Source of the DNA: a virus
DNA length: 64,000 bases
Direction: 5' to 3' (one strand)
IMG/VR virus record: IMGVR_UViG_3300032050_000075
Span: 16,960 to 80,959 of that record
The notes under the pieces were generated by a model. It was not told where the DNA came from. It ran no database searches and saw only the letters and a list, made by a program, of their open reading frames with translations. Positions 20,001 through 28,279 of this stretch are shown here, piece after piece; the first letter of the stretch is position 1; the number at the start of each line of letters is the position of its first letter. The translations under genes were made by a program, and so were the position numbers.

Positions 20001-21058
20001 GCCCCATAGCTTCCACCTGAAATTGAAAATAAAATCTTCTCTTCAGGATTAGATTTAAGATAGGAGTATGATTGCTCTAATGCTGTAAACTGCGCATTCA
20101 AAAGCTTCTCAGCTTCTAATTCAGTTATGTTAAGATTTTTAGATAGTTCAGTAGGATTCTGAACGTTCTTAACATTTGTTAAAATAAATTTTCCGTCTCT
20201 TTTTGCAGGTAGGAATCTGGTATTATAATAAATCATTTTACCAGATAACGAAACATTGTAGTCCTGATCAAAAATTACCGGATTACCTTCACTATCAGTT
20301 ATCGTATAAACAAAACCGTTATCATACAACTCTTTATCTTCAGGTCTATTAAGATCCATCTTAGAGTGTAGCTGTGCTGCAGGTATTTGATTATACCGCA
20401 TCATTGTAACAAATAGGCCACCGTATACTCCTGGATAATAGATACCAGACAATTCTGTGGCCCCTACACGCTTACCAATATGATTTCTAAGGATCTCATG
20501 AACAAATTTTGTGTAGTACTGCATTCCTGGGTCAGCCCCAAGACTTGGATCATCTGGATCTACTAATTCATTTATAGTAGTAGATATTGCTGTTTGTGGA
20601 CGTAATCTTGCTAACTGAAATGTATTTTCTGATATTTTTTGCTCAACTTTTTTTTGTTGTATTTCTTTTTCTTCTTCCTTAAGAATATCTTCTACTACAT
20701 CTTTAGAAACAATAGGTGCAACATATTCACTTACAAGATTTAATCCATTGACTGGATCTGCAAACTCAATGTTTTTCTTCATTAACTCATTGAGATCCAA
20801 ACCTTTAAACAGAAGCTTGGCAATATCATTCGGTCTATTTGTAGTCAATTGTGATATAATCACAGATCCCATCCTTGCATAGTCTAATGCAAGATTCTTA
20901 TTACCGTTTGATCCGGCTTCAATAAGATTATAAAGATCTTTCAAGTATGACTTAACGTCAAACTGTGATTCTGAACTTGTAAGTATATCTAACAAGTCAC
21001 CTGAAATCTTTACTCTAAGGGTTCTGATTTGATCAGGCGTGAGACTACAATTTATCAT
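11051..21058 (-). CDS. Giant virion RNA polymerase polyprotein (3335 aa)
   Basis: The largest gene of the window. Near residues 2328-2332 it has GGDFDIDKMF, the DxDxD metal-binding loop of the crAss-like single-polypeptide RNA polymerase known from Cellulophaga phage phi14:2 (gp66), a two-barrel enzyme related to multisubunit and RNAi-type polymerases. That enzyme travels in the virion and transcribes early genes. Around residues 801-805 there is HEAWH (HEXXH) followed by EEKLAEDF, giving a complete zincin-like site upstream of the polymerase part. At 3335 aa it is larger than phi14:2 gp66 (about 2200 aa), so it carries large extra N-terminal regions. It lies in a cargo operon, 1 base after the 1288-aa gene, and overlaps the next start. 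Confidence 0.9.
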   Translation of the reverse strand: MINCSLTPDQIRTLRVKISGDLLDILTSSESQFDVKSYLKDLYNLIEAGSNGNKNLALDYARMGSVIISQLTTNRPNDIAKLLFKGLDLNELMKKNIEFADPVNGLNLVSEYVAPIVSKDVVEDILKEEEKEIQQKKVEQKISENTFQLARLRPQTAISTTINELVDPDDPSLGADPGMQYYTKFVHEILRNHIGKRVGATELSGIYYPGVYGGLFVTMMRYNQIPAAQLHSKMDLNRPEDKELYDNGFVYTITDSEGNPVIFDQDYNVSLSGKMIYYNTRFLPAKRDGKFILTNVKNVQNPTELSKNLNITELEAEKLLNAQFTALEQSYSYLKSNPEEKILFSISGGSYGAIVNEKAAFVDPKTIDFEGAAKKVMLLNKNQIVEATGSSNSKGGFYLSVSGKGLMYMKNKKLSDSDTNLIYNVLTKSITNQAGQPVSLETRKNIIQTYIKMSANDISISTDSEKNRLVLKYKNEIIDLDNEQAVRNAITKDKTGNLREYTFLTNKFNSEEAVPFYTVEIDERTGGAYISGVKAMSPIEYMSHVTEVKTELAPDGTIKQYNPYFSLVSTPESIGKTILKAEEPTTYSTVREKKDTIVDQLLRGEEVIGDIQRPQNSVTRFEFIKADGTVVNFYNRNAEPINESDLSKKATLKLVDRVVTEDGREFFDVVEVYIGDKYVGNIQETDFKQPKKTEEVIAKAEPIVKEQEGKSSSDADTISKILKNNDLLKRLRNKLDDQTNVKATAEQIKLAKEWYENSPLAKFIPFTVAFNVVNTKTRGSIATWDVHGITLYKGSNYSDLYHEAWHGFTQTFLTKEQRDSLYAEARKNKGTFKSFRGREVSYANATREELEEKLAEDFREFMLSKGKKVNQKTPVRNKIFQLLLDILNYLFGKTSVQDVQDNSMGNPVISEMFEKLRVGDINQYTFNQANAEFSLLNSTIQPLDPLMDGPGTISRQDAKLLVDSTDALIGELIDKLNQAENTKTFTRALLLDKEGRTLAYKYVEEQLTNKLEELLLEHNAMDANADRQEIDYKISLLAYALRNFGDSNNPFNTFGLVKYHGQTSEFLEFEDRLGDMPEDVNVYERNEFDRKAGNETAMKALAGTSLLYTIKTLHSHDSNGNVEKNMLGFPKLADFNRSWNRITNITEGSNNVDDIYKKLQDASADYPIIKQFIDKVGSPANLENSSVRLWSDIEKIMTMPRIGLVSLRVKVENSKPEGSDKIKKTVILTATQATGEYTKVGKKWDSQFAIATGPYITVDENNVNTLNIDKVLADFPVVTFDNADRFMEAVGMPLESTKVAEKAFRESNMLVDVRNIHTTLKGIQEYHNQYSPTKRLVITKPSEILKDFKVKISLDPGASDSEKRRAISTQIKLGGSTATFNNLQKFQLKWSDDFSDTTVSNAENQNQYERSLRSSASQTISKLNAANTETELTQDGVTNADDLSMNHLSRRRNPFVKTSAFFRRLFDKNGKKKTGIVNNKMTTARIELMNMSGVSRELVNVKSIVENSGVASSSADAVTKRLEDMLMMMLYGVNEATRHADKSTTYLYKVVDEEGNVHLIDIASFSDAVGENMSTGVQKYVNQLVQYLASEYERIQKLEDGDSAGTVTVGKSNYYKTGTQFAIFDKILSDTTKNKLKAFRGAKENSIRTAENFYRYLNDPINRDLKNTVEKEITEYIFSRSNIITEKLNEVNFFQNDQLVDELVKRMLRTKKKGYEKSETLTTLSRDRKKEIVDSIAIAYTANDWLHKYESTLLFYGDPALYDHSKDEFFKRNAGFSATGDIPRTDKYMIEYINQKLREDSLAGKLGITPKSFGKIMSAAVMQDTATRSLYLDDYLKYAKEKEEARLRDLNLSEDTINQALKKTEDIFNDAYASMKEGDGQGWINFDAYRSLLLSLNKWSHYQEQLYSKVINNEQVDVRELLQFFPVKKMQYWGPLATDGLPVYGFHKYSLMPLIPNITVDTHMEILQQRMLEQGVDYAMFQSGSKINTITDNGAVDKFYNDNTNEKDQSVAFANPAYTFTKNNIFLDYFKDQLEVNDAYKGYVTFPTQLRTLIEEGLMENGVPTDWKPELKDKFERIKQWKEETNKRGSNNYRLLDLYESRLKKLVELKKQKLQKEIGTNPIDLVKFIRRELTRREMAEHSIEFVDFDEQKNKFKNSLDLSLMADSIERGLVAVVQKNLINQKVNGESLVQVAGTGFEKANFRKPSKEEAKKYGQRGLRFYDLKDGKTQAMQIKIAMQGKFKELLRLEDVRTLAREQDISPLDALNMRLKDEEWVNNNRNLITSVAVRIPTQGLNSMEFMEIAEFLPESSGNIIILPAEIVGKTGGDFDIDKMFTLFPNIKVDEDGVAQIETGDTINGVENDILFITKEILEKEDNFLSLVTPNTTITLKDIAEQIAEKLKGKKQKRSATDIFESEVNLEKHQSNNIGKMILGIIAVNNTFSTIFNRTGLVLLPERVVTSTESGNVYGRQTLELPHNTIDGNISLSSLYSADGIDKISDLISQMINGSVDVAKDDWIFDLQADKEAISKIVFMIQAGVPAKQVALFMSQPIIREYIRKQKMLRSKFNEPLGIKDPGTYYRITARDQILFDEEFGFGLVKKDYEKDGTVKKWMLWPTIEGIAKSADKNLFSEKALEDNIKSKEYTDVDRAVFAHYLEIEEMANGVTNLTQKLNFDTSKTSTLFEARTKLSELNDLANGISQESIDMIINNSPKGAFKIQDFIVDVFKDIFPLRDGDKLNNHISSALLARDKNFRQKLSTLKKRIGMADDEDVINKYRSDLISFIFQQNYYKFDPNAKTYNGVDLTYDIQEVKSLNNGAFVKDGVLYVDRAKIKEIFNSEKYKSGQAWGYAIAPIDPTVLSLYDKDVAEGLYYKYTYQREINRSIATNSFENISKTKEFFEYKKEFTGDANADFKAYEMVLRDRTLDGLNYHGHMFFGKRAYAKQIMALKDTNPELFEKYQFLSDLEIVNTRYGNTEISNLRIGGRPKGKDIERLYDNLQELSDATVRKVKDSFENALLSNLFQKMTHFALLQSGIDTASTFSLIPFVSNESYLNLVKEPYEQFLANPDASPLDLYDSLFEAQYSEEGNKALKVKVKAFAKSIDEITTYRRYTKEYIDLDAPSGKMSIELDKFTLVKDNLTNSTQFSTGDKNLTEAIMKEFASVLAQSTDKQLVVFNEIDGRTKNAQGNNSAYRAMGEYAYGIITKKGSMPTTRAGKQDKKLMFTDDTLEQNKEMIDAMINELKSKQAEGYELLFDANGYGQYMAGYNEYLPLKEKPDFEPSAPETFNYLSQQLFEKFGYLNPNYLKTLQGRRIVQSRQPVTDEEIFDLKKSCKLA

Positions 21059-21059
21059 T

Positions 21060-24000
21060 TTATTTACAGCCTAATGAGTTTAAAAGGTCGTTATCTCTTT
21101 GTTCTTTTGTCATGGACTTGGCTTTCTCCACGTCCTCATTAATAGTATTTATAAGGTCTTCCTCCGTAGTAACAGTATTCAAATTCTCATTTGACAACTG
21201 TTGTTCTTCAGTAGTAACCTCAGGAGTAACCTCTATAGAGGGAATCCCCGTCTTATATATACTAGCAATTTCGTTAGGTATTTCACTTTCTATAAAAGTT
21301 ACTCTATCTTCAGTACCGACAGGTTGAACCGTAATGGTTCTATTAGCTGCATCAGTCTCAATAACTCTTGCGCGTTTTAATGGGAACTTGCCAGAATCTT
21401 TCATTACAAGTACAGTGTTTTCTGTTAACTCTTCAAATTTAACTAATTCTGTAGGAACCGCAGTTGCTTTTTCTGATACTTCTGGTCTAGGTGTACTCTT
21501 ATCTATAAGATTATTCGCAACATTCCAATTATAGATAATGTTAGCCGCATTAGCAGTTGTTTGAACCCATTTTGCAAACTCAGAATCCATCATGGCTTTC
21601 TGACCAGCATTGATCAGATTGTTATTATCAATTCTAAATTGTGCACGTAACTGAGCAATTAGATCTTTAGGAATATCTCCTACGGCCATATCTGTAGTAA
21701 CTGGTTTAGTTACAGTAGGAACTTCTGGTTTAAGACTTACCTCTTCTTCAACCTCAGCAGGCTGTTCTTCTACTACTTCTACAGTCTCTGGCATACCTTC
21801 AAACTTATACCCCATAGCCTCTTCAAAGTCTTTGAGATATTTTATTATGTCGGCATACTTAGGACTATCTTTTTCAACAGCGGTCTTAGTTGCAACATCA
21901 ATAAAGACAGAAGGCAATGCTTTACCTTTTACAAGATTCTCAATTTCATCAGGTAAGATGAATACTTGAAACTTATCGTATAGTTCTGCAATTACTTCAT
22001 TAGAATCCTTCCTACGAATAAACTCAGAATAGGCATCCTCTAAATACTTTTTACTTACCTCTACAACCTGTCTTTGCGAATCACTAAATCTTCTGGCTGT
22101 TTTAAAGAAAAAGTTTGGGTCATTTAATTTATTTACGTTAGCTGCTGCTACTCGTTTATCATGATCTAATTCATAGTAGTCCTGAAGATCGATAACTAAC
22201 TTGTTCATAGAAGCATCGTTCTTAGGTAGGTCAGTCACAATAGATATATATGCTCTTAAATCTTTTTCAAGTTCATTTCTAGAATATTCCAAATAATCTG
22301 GAACAGCATCCTCATCAACTGGAGCCTCTTTATCTACTAAACTTTTTCTGTATTTTTCAAGGTCCATACTGTACAAATCAATACTAGCACCTAATGCAGC
22401 CAATGCCTCATAGCTTTTCTGCTTTTGTTTTGCTAGTTTCTTTTGTTCACTATCTCCTTGTGATAACACTACTGCTTCACTTTTTAAAAGATCTAATTCT
22501 TCTTTTAGCTGAGTAGTATTAAAGATATTAGTAAGCTTTCCTGCAATTGCTCCACCTGCAAATCCCCTAGCTTCCTGAAGAATGCTACCCATTCTTTTTT
22601 CAGCTTGGTCAAAAGTATATTCATTATAGATGGCAGCTTTTCTTGCAAGCTCAAATCCCATATAATCAACAATCTCATCTGAGTCTGGATCAAACGGATT
22701 CTTTATAGTGCTGTATTTTTGATGACGCTTAGAGATTTCTTCAATCTTATTTTCAACACCAGTAAGCTTTTCTCTAATTGATTTATTATATTCATCAGCA
22801 TTTCCATTTTCTTGGCTATAGCCAAATGCCTGGAGTAATTCATCATCAGTTAATTGCTTGAAACTTCTAATCTGATCTTTTAATAAGTCTATATAACCTT
22901 TATTCAAAAGGAGTTCAACATGTTCAAAGATTGAATCTTGTGACGCATCCTTATGTTCTTTTTTATTGCCATCAGATTCAGCACGATCCATTGTTGTTGC
23001 AAAGTCCTTCTGTGCTTGTAGATTAGCATATACAGAATCAAATAAAGTCTTAGGGTCTGCAGCAACATCATTTAAGAAGTTAGTTATCTTTTCTTGCTGT
23101 TCTTTTCTTGTTTTTTGTCTTTCAGCATATTTTGTAGGATCCTTTCTTCTTTCCTGAAAATCTTTAACTACTTGCGGAGCATACTGAAATGCCAATGCTT
23201 GTGGCCCTTGAACAAGACCTCCCATCAAGAAACCAGATAAGAATGTCTCAGCACCCCTACCTGATATTTGATTTCCAAATCCCTCACCTAATGCAGCAGT
23301 ATATGATAAATATCCTGCTCTTTCAGGATTAAGATACTTTTGAGTAAAGTAATTTGTTGTTGCTTCACTTACAGCCTCTTGATATACTTCTTGTAAACCT
23401 TCTGTAAGGTTGGCCGATAAATAGCGCATGCCACCTTTAACTAAGTTTTTAGGCTTAAATTGGTTAGCAATTCTTTTAGCATTTCTTGTAGTAAACCACG
23501 TCTTAGGGTCAGCTGGATCAATGAATCCTTCATATTTCTTACCCTTACCACCTAATCTCTTTACCATTGTTCCAAGACTACCTTCTCCAACTTCTCTAAA
23601 TGGTTTAAACCCATTTAATGCTTTATCAAAAACTATCTTGTTAGAATATACAATGGCCGGCATATTCATCAGTGTAGTTCTAATACCTGCATCTTTTGCT
23701 GTTTTAAGCATCTTATTAGCAGCAATGTCATCCGGAGGCACTACATTATTTTTATTCCAGTCTTCAATAAGTTTATTAAAGACCTCATTCTGTACAAAAC
23801 CACCTTCTAATCTTGATTCAGCTAGTGCAGTATTCATCAGTCGCATATCTCTGAAGAAAGAACCAAATGTTTTAGTTGCCTTAGCTACATCAGTTAGCTT
23901 ATCAAAACCGTTTGCACCAGTGCGTACATTCTTAATAGTTTCAGCAGTATCTGAAAAAGGATTTATAAATCCAGCTACCCCATTCCAAAACTTTCTAGCC

Positions 24001-24926
24001 TGAGAAACATCTTGTACTGAATTAACAGCACTTGTCATTGAGGCAGCTTCTGCAACTGTCTTACTTGCTTTAACTGCGTCGGCCGCATTCTCAGCAGCGC
24101 TCCCCATAGAGAATAATTTTTTTATATTAGCTCCAGTTCTTGCTATAGCTGGTGCTGCTAATGCACCTTCAGTTAATGCTGCTGCACCCCATAATGCTAC
24201 TTCTTCGGCAAGCATTTCCCCCATTACACCGAAGGTATATGCAGAATTTGCAAATTGGTTAGTCATAAAACCACCAATACCACCTCTTGATGTTGATGCA
24301 ATAGACATAAGCCTATTCATCTCCCTAGCATTTTTGGTATCTCCTGCTGTATTTAGAGTAAACAAATCATCCCAGTTTTGGGCAGTTTGTTTAAATCCTA
24401 AACCGGCAAGTTTACCCCACTGATTCCATGCCCTACTAAAATCATCTGTCCAAGAACTATTAGCATTATAGATAGATTCATTATCTACATATGGATTCCA
24501 TCCCAATTGTTTGAATGAGGGATGTGCATAATATCTATCAAAATTTAATTTATTAGGTCCAGCAGTAAATCCAATCTTTCTTGGCCCTATAACAGCTGTA
24601 TTTTCAGGGATTGCTCCCGGAGCAGATATACCACCAATTAGTCCTTTTACATAATCAACATTACCTCCTTGCTTTGGTCTAACAACATTAGGCTTAAATG
24701 AAGCCATACCGTTGTATGTACCTAATTGTTCGTTTGCTTTCTGTATATTTCCACCAGTATAGACACCACCATTACCTGGTTTTTGTAATAACAACTGATC
24801 AATACCCTGTTCTAATCTAGGTACTGCTTGATCTAAATACTGTTTAGTTTGAGCAAGAGTATTTAAATATTGATCAATAGGATCGACACCCTGTATGCCA
24901 GGAGGTATTTGAAAGTTATCTACCAT
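21060..24926 (-). CDS. Virion cargo / candidate ejection protein (1288 aa)
   Basis: A 1288-residue protein between the 1098-aa cargo gene (TAATG overlap) and the RNA polymerase gene (1 base gap). The N-terminal 110 residues are Gly/Pro/Gln-rich. Two stretches are rich in Ala, Gly and large hydrophobics, near residues 235-265 (EEVALWGAAALTEGALAAP) and 548-575 (ETFLSGFLMGGLVQGP), and could insert in a membrane. The remainder is long, charged and helical with coiled-coil character, ending in an acidic Val/Glu-rich linker. This fits an internal virion protein that is ejected and helps DNA or polymerase cross the envelope, by analogy with crAss cargo proteins. No enzymatic motif was seen. Confidence 0.75.
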   Translation of the reverse strand: MVDNFQIPPGIQGVDPIDQYLNTLAQTKQYLDQAVPRLEQGIDQLLLQKPGNGGVYTGGNIQKANEQLGTYNGMASFKPNVVRPKQGGNVDYVKGLIGGISAPGAIPENTAVIGPRKIGFTAGPNKLNFDRYYAHPSFKQLGWNPYVDNESIYNANSSWTDDFSRAWNQWGKLAGLGFKQTAQNWDDLFTLNTAGDTKNAREMNRLMSIASTSRGGIGGFMTNQFANSAYTFGVMGEMLAEEVALWGAAALTEGALAAPAIARTGANIKKLFSMGSAAENAADAVKASKTVAEAASMTSAVNSVQDVSQARKFWNGVAGFINPFSDTAETIKNVRTGANGFDKLTDVAKATKTFGSFFRDMRLMNTALAESRLEGGFVQNEVFNKLIEDWNKNNVVPPDDIAANKMLKTAKDAGIRTTLMNMPAIVYSNKIVFDKALNGFKPFREVGEGSLGTMVKRLGGKGKKYEGFIDPADPKTWFTTRNAKRIANQFKPKNLVKGGMRYLSANLTEGLQEVYQEAVSEATTNYFTQKYLNPERAGYLSYTAALGEGFGNQISGRGAETFLSGFLMGGLVQGPQALAFQYAPQVVKDFQERRKDPTKYAERQKTRKEQQEKITNFLNDVAADPKTLFDSVYANLQAQKDFATTMDRAESDGNKKEHKDASQDSIFEHVELLLNKGYIDLLKDQIRSFKQLTDDELLQAFGYSQENGNADEYNKSIREKLTGVENKIEEISKRHQKYSTIKNPFDPDSDEIVDYMGFELARKAAIYNEYTFDQAEKRMGSILQEARGFAGGAIAGKLTNIFNTTQLKEELDLLKSEAVVLSQGDSEQKKLAKQKQKSYEALAALGASIDLYSMDLEKYRKSLVDKEAPVDEDAVPDYLEYSRNELEKDLRAYISIVTDLPKNDASMNKLVIDLQDYYELDHDKRVAAANVNKLNDPNFFFKTARRFSDSQRQVVEVSKKYLEDAYSEFIRRKDSNEVIAELYDKFQVFILPDEIENLVKGKALPSVFIDVATKTAVEKDSPKYADIIKYLKDFEEAMGYKFEGMPETVEVVEEQPAEVEEEVSLKPEVPTVTKPVTTDMAVGDIPKDLIAQLRAQFRIDNNNLINAGQKAMMDSEFAKWVQTTANAANIIYNWNVANNLIDKSTPRPEVSEKATAVPTELVKFEELTENTVLVMKDSGKFPLKRARVIETDAANRTITVQPVGTEDRVTFIESEIPNEIASIYKTGIPSIEVTPEVTTEEQQLSNENLNTVTTEEDLINTINEDVEKAKSMTKEQRDNDLLNSLGCK

Positions 24927-27900
24927 TATTCTTCAGTTTCTGATAGTTGAGCTGGATCTTTTACAGAATTATTTCTTATGGAGTTTAACTGATTAATATT
25001 AGACTGGCTTACCTGCGCAAAGAAATCCTTGAAGTAACTTGTAATGCTGTTTAAATCGCTATCAGAAGATCCAAATATTGGATTGCTAAGAAACTTTCCT
25101 AGTTCATCAACTGCTTTTGCATGTCCACTATAACTATATCCGCCAAGTGCATTTCTAGTTACAGTAAGTTCACCAGCATCTTTAAAGCTAGTTATGGTAA
25201 TTTTACCATCTAGATTCATAAGCATTTCATCATTACTCATTCTCATTGCTTGAAATGGTGCCGATACGGCTTTATTGGCATCCATAAAGAAAGTAATCTT
25301 GGTATCTTTACCTTCTGATAGTCTTTGTTGTAATTTCCAAGTAGGTCCTTGTTCCTTTTCATTACCTGCATGTTCCATAATCCAGTCAGGAGAAGGATCC
25401 AATGTTACAGCTACTTTATTGGCATCATTAGCGGCAACCGCATTTAAATAATATATTCCCGTTGGTCTCTTTTGATTTTCACCAGTCTTGCCACCATAAT
25501 TCATACTAGCTGAAGCAAAAAATGTTTTTAATGCAAGTTCAGCACTATTATCATGTTGAAAATCCTCAGAAGCATATTCTTCTGCTGTAATGTCGAATCC
25601 AGAACCATAAACGACTTTTGCACCATAATCATCTCTAAATGATGGAGATGCCATCTTTGGAAGGAAATCTTTTTGAAAAATGTCCATTCCCATTGCATAT
25701 CCTAGTGTATTATAGTTAGCTGCATCAAATCCATAGATTTTTGCGTTTGTAAAAAATCTATTTAATCCATCTTTACTGACAAGATTATCATCAAATACTG
25801 ATTTTAATTTTAAATTACCATCAGGATTTTTAGATAGAGTTTCATGTGCTTCTTTAAGATTCTCATAAATATCAATTGCATCATCTCGCATATCTGCAAT
25901 TCTTTCTTCCTCAGAAATGCCATATTCAGTATCTCCACTAAAGTCAGTACCCATAAAACTTCTAATTCCAGTTTTAGGATAATCCTGCATATTATTTTTA
26001 TTGGCCTCAATATATGCTGCAACAAATTCATTTTCAGTTCTAGCACTAGTCATGTCAGGTCTCCAGAATAACTTACTTGTTTCTGCAGTAGTACCAGCTT
26101 CATTTGCCATAGCTACACCTATCTGCTGATTGTTTTGAGTCATTGTGTTTTTAAGGCTGGCAATTAATCGATTACCATTATCAATATTTACTTGCCTTCC
26201 TTCCATTGCAATTTTTGCCTGAGAAATACCATCTTCGTATGATGTACCTTTATATAAAGTATGGGCTTGATTGGTGGCATTTAAAACTCGTTTGTTTACT
26301 TCATTATAGTAATCAGTAGAACTTGGGTCCGATAAATTTGTAAGATCACCTACAAGTTGGTATATGCCATTTTGATCTTTTGCTACTAATCCTCTACTCT
26401 TTACAGCTCCAGGAACTGTAATGGTTTCTTTACCAGTAAAGCCTTCTACAATATTTGCAGCACCAGCACCAAGTGCAGCAGTACCAGCAGCACCGATTGC
26501 TATTTGTGCTGGCAATGTCGCTCCGCCAGTAAATACAGTACCAAGTAATGCCTCTGCCCATGCTCCTACACCAAGTACAGATTGCATGAAACCTTTTCCA
26601 ACTTTACTCCAGTCAGTCGGAAGATCTTCGCCATCTTTAGTATAATCTTGTTGCTTATCAATTATTTGGTATTCTACTACTGCTTCTTTTATATCCTGTT
26701 CAGCTTTCTGCTTCTGCTCAGGCGTTGTATTAGGATCAGTAAGAATGGTATTTTGAAAATCTAAAAATGACTGAATATTTTCTTTTACAAGAGAAGTATT
26801 AGTAGTTGTTGTCTGATCCAGGGCAGCTTCATTTTCTCTTTGAATGGCAACATTTTCAGTCGTTGTTCCACCAGGTCCAGGAATAGCAACATCTGCACCT
26901 GTATTAAGTAATGGATTTAATGATCCACCAGGTACTGCATTTCCTGTTTCTTTAAGTATCTCCGTTGCGATATCCATAATTTTGAGAGTCTTCTTTTTCT
27001 CAAAATCATCTTGTTGTAGCATCCATTTATTTCTAAACTGAACTGCTTCAAGATCATATGGATTAACCTGAAAATCTACCTTAGCTTTACTAGTAGCATA
27101 TTGTGATGCAGTAGTAAGAGCAAGATCATCTATCTTAAAATAAGATAGTGCATTATCAACTCGGTATCTTAATGACTCACGGTCCAAGCCGTTAATATCA
27201 ATACCATCTACTTGTGATAATACTTCTTTATTTTTATTAGAGTCAGCAGCTAATACAGATTGGTCACTAAGAGTGCCTTGATACATTGCAACCAGATCTT
27301 TATCTAACTCAGGATCAATACCATAGGTAGCAACTCTATTTTCAATTACTTTTTTATTTGTATTAGCAGCTTCTAGTTTTTCAGTTGTCTGCTTATTTAA
27401 TTCCGCATAGTACCGATTAATTTCAGTTACTTTATTTTGCAAGTATTCCGTTTCAGCAGCAAACTCATCACCATTAAACTTTATGGCATTCTCTTTAGAG
27501 TAATTCTTTCTTTCAAGATATGCCTGAGTTTCGGTCATTGCCTTTACTCTAGGGTCGGAAAGCAATACTGATGAAAATGTATTTTGAAGAGTAGGAATTG
27601 CCTGTTGACCATTGGTATGCTTAAAAATAAATCCATTAGAGAAATCTAGGTACTCAGGATTAATGTTGTTATCTTTAGCAAACTTAAATAGTTTTTCTGT
27701 GGTATCAATATACGGTGTATACTCTGGATTTCTATATCTCAATGACTCATCATCACTTGATTTAGCAAAATCTTCGGCCTGATAATGTAATGCTGTTACA
27801 CCTTCATTCCAGTATCTTTCATCATTTTTAGGATTAGGATTCCTCTTAAGTGCATCAGCTCTTTGCAGCTGACCATAATACTGTTTTGTAAATGCTATAT

Positions 27901-28222
27901 CTTTTCTGAAATAGTCATTATCAATCAGAGGTTGGAATAACTTACTTGCTTCCAGAACATTTTCCTGCAGAGATAAATCCACACCAGAAAGTCGCTTTAT
28001 ATCAGCATCAATTTGTGTAAATAATGAATCCCTTCTATCTTTATTATCTTGTCTAAGTAGTTCAGAATTAAGCATTTGGCCATAGATAGAACTGATTCTA
28101 TTATAGCCAGCTTGATACTGCTGCTGCTTATGTTCAAGTGCAGATTGGAAAAAGTTAAAATCCGGCTTAAACGGCTGGATTTGTGGAATGTAATCTTGTA
28201 TACCAGGTATGTACGTTGCCAT
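24926..28222 (-). CDS. Virion cargo protein, crAss-conserved (1098 aa)
   Basis: The N-terminus (YIPQIQPFKPDFNFFQSALE, then QQYQAGYNRISSIYGQML) matches a segment I know as conserved in crAss-like phages, in the large virion protein that follows the muzzle-proximal genes. Residues 544-598 form a glycine/alanine-rich hydrophobic region (LGVGAWAEALLGTVFTGG and AIGAAGTAALGAGAANIV) able to make two membrane helices. The rest is soluble and largely helical. Its likely place is inside the tail barrel or capsid as a cargo protein. A 57-base gap with a 7-bp palindrome separates it from the upstream gene; its stop overlaps the next start (TAATG). Confidence 0.8.
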   Translation of the reverse strand: MATYIPGIQDYIPQIQPFKPDFNFFQSALEHKQQQYQAGYNRISSIYGQMLNSELLRQDNKDRRDSLFTQIDADIKRLSGVDLSLQENVLEASKLFQPLIDNDYFRKDIAFTKQYYGQLQRADALKRNPNPKNDERYWNEGVTALHYQAEDFAKSSDDESLRYRNPEYTPYIDTTEKLFKFAKDNNINPEYLDFSNGFIFKHTNGQQAIPTLQNTFSSVLLSDPRVKAMTETQAYLERKNYSKENAIKFNGDEFAAETEYLQNKVTEINRYYAELNKQTTEKLEAANTNKKVIENRVATYGIDPELDKDLVAMYQGTLSDQSVLAADSNKNKEVLSQVDGIDINGLDRESLRYRVDNALSYFKIDDLALTTASQYATSKAKVDFQVNPYDLEAVQFRNKWMLQQDDFEKKKTLKIMDIATEILKETGNAVPGGSLNPLLNTGADVAIPGPGGTTTENVAIQRENEAALDQTTTTNTSLVKENIQSFLDFQNTILTDPNTTPEQKQKAEQDIKEAVVEYQIIDKQQDYTKDGEDLPTDWSKVGKGFMQSVLGVGAWAEALLGTVFTGGATLPAQIAIGAAGTAALGAGAANIVEGFTGKETITVPGAVKSRGLVAKDQNGIYQLVGDLTNLSDPSSTDYYNEVNKRVLNATNQAHTLYKGTSYEDGISQAKIAMEGRQVNIDNGNRLIASLKNTMTQNNQQIGVAMANEAGTTAETSKLFWRPDMTSARTENEFVAAYIEANKNNMQDYPKTGIRSFMGTDFSGDTEYGISEEERIADMRDDAIDIYENLKEAHETLSKNPDGNLKLKSVFDDNLVSKDGLNRFFTNAKIYGFDAANYNTLGYAMGMDIFQKDFLPKMASPSFRDDYGAKVVYGSGFDITAEEYASEDFQHDNSAELALKTFFASASMNYGGKTGENQKRPTGIYYLNAVAANDANKVAVTLDPSPDWIMEHAGNEKEQGPTWKLQQRLSEGKDTKITFFMDANKAVSAPFQAMRMSNDEMLMNLDGKITITSFKDAGELTVTRNALGGYSYSGHAKAVDELGKFLSNPIFGSSDSDLNSITSYFKDFFAQVSQSNINQLNSIRNNSVKDPAQLSETEE

Positions 28223-28260
28223 TTCTTATACTAAAATACGAAGAAATTTATAAAGTTTAA

Positions 28261-28277
28261 TAAACTTCTCAAGTTTA
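28261..28277 (-). repeat. Short palindrome between two cargo genes
   Basis: TAAACTT, CTC, AAGTTTA forms a 7-bp perfect inverted repeat with a 3-base loop just after the stop of the 938-aa gene and 39 bases before the 1098-aa start. It is AT-rich with no clear T-run, so it would be a weak terminator. It might instead be an mRNA processing or binding site. Confidence 0.4.
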
Positions 28278-28279
28278 AA

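Noticed and set aside
23428-24003. 191-codon open frame on the plus strand inside the 1288-aa gene
   Set aside because: It is the reverse-strand shadow of a long, clearly coding gene. Its product is Leu/Ser/Val-rich in the way antisense frames are, and no homology or leader is seen.
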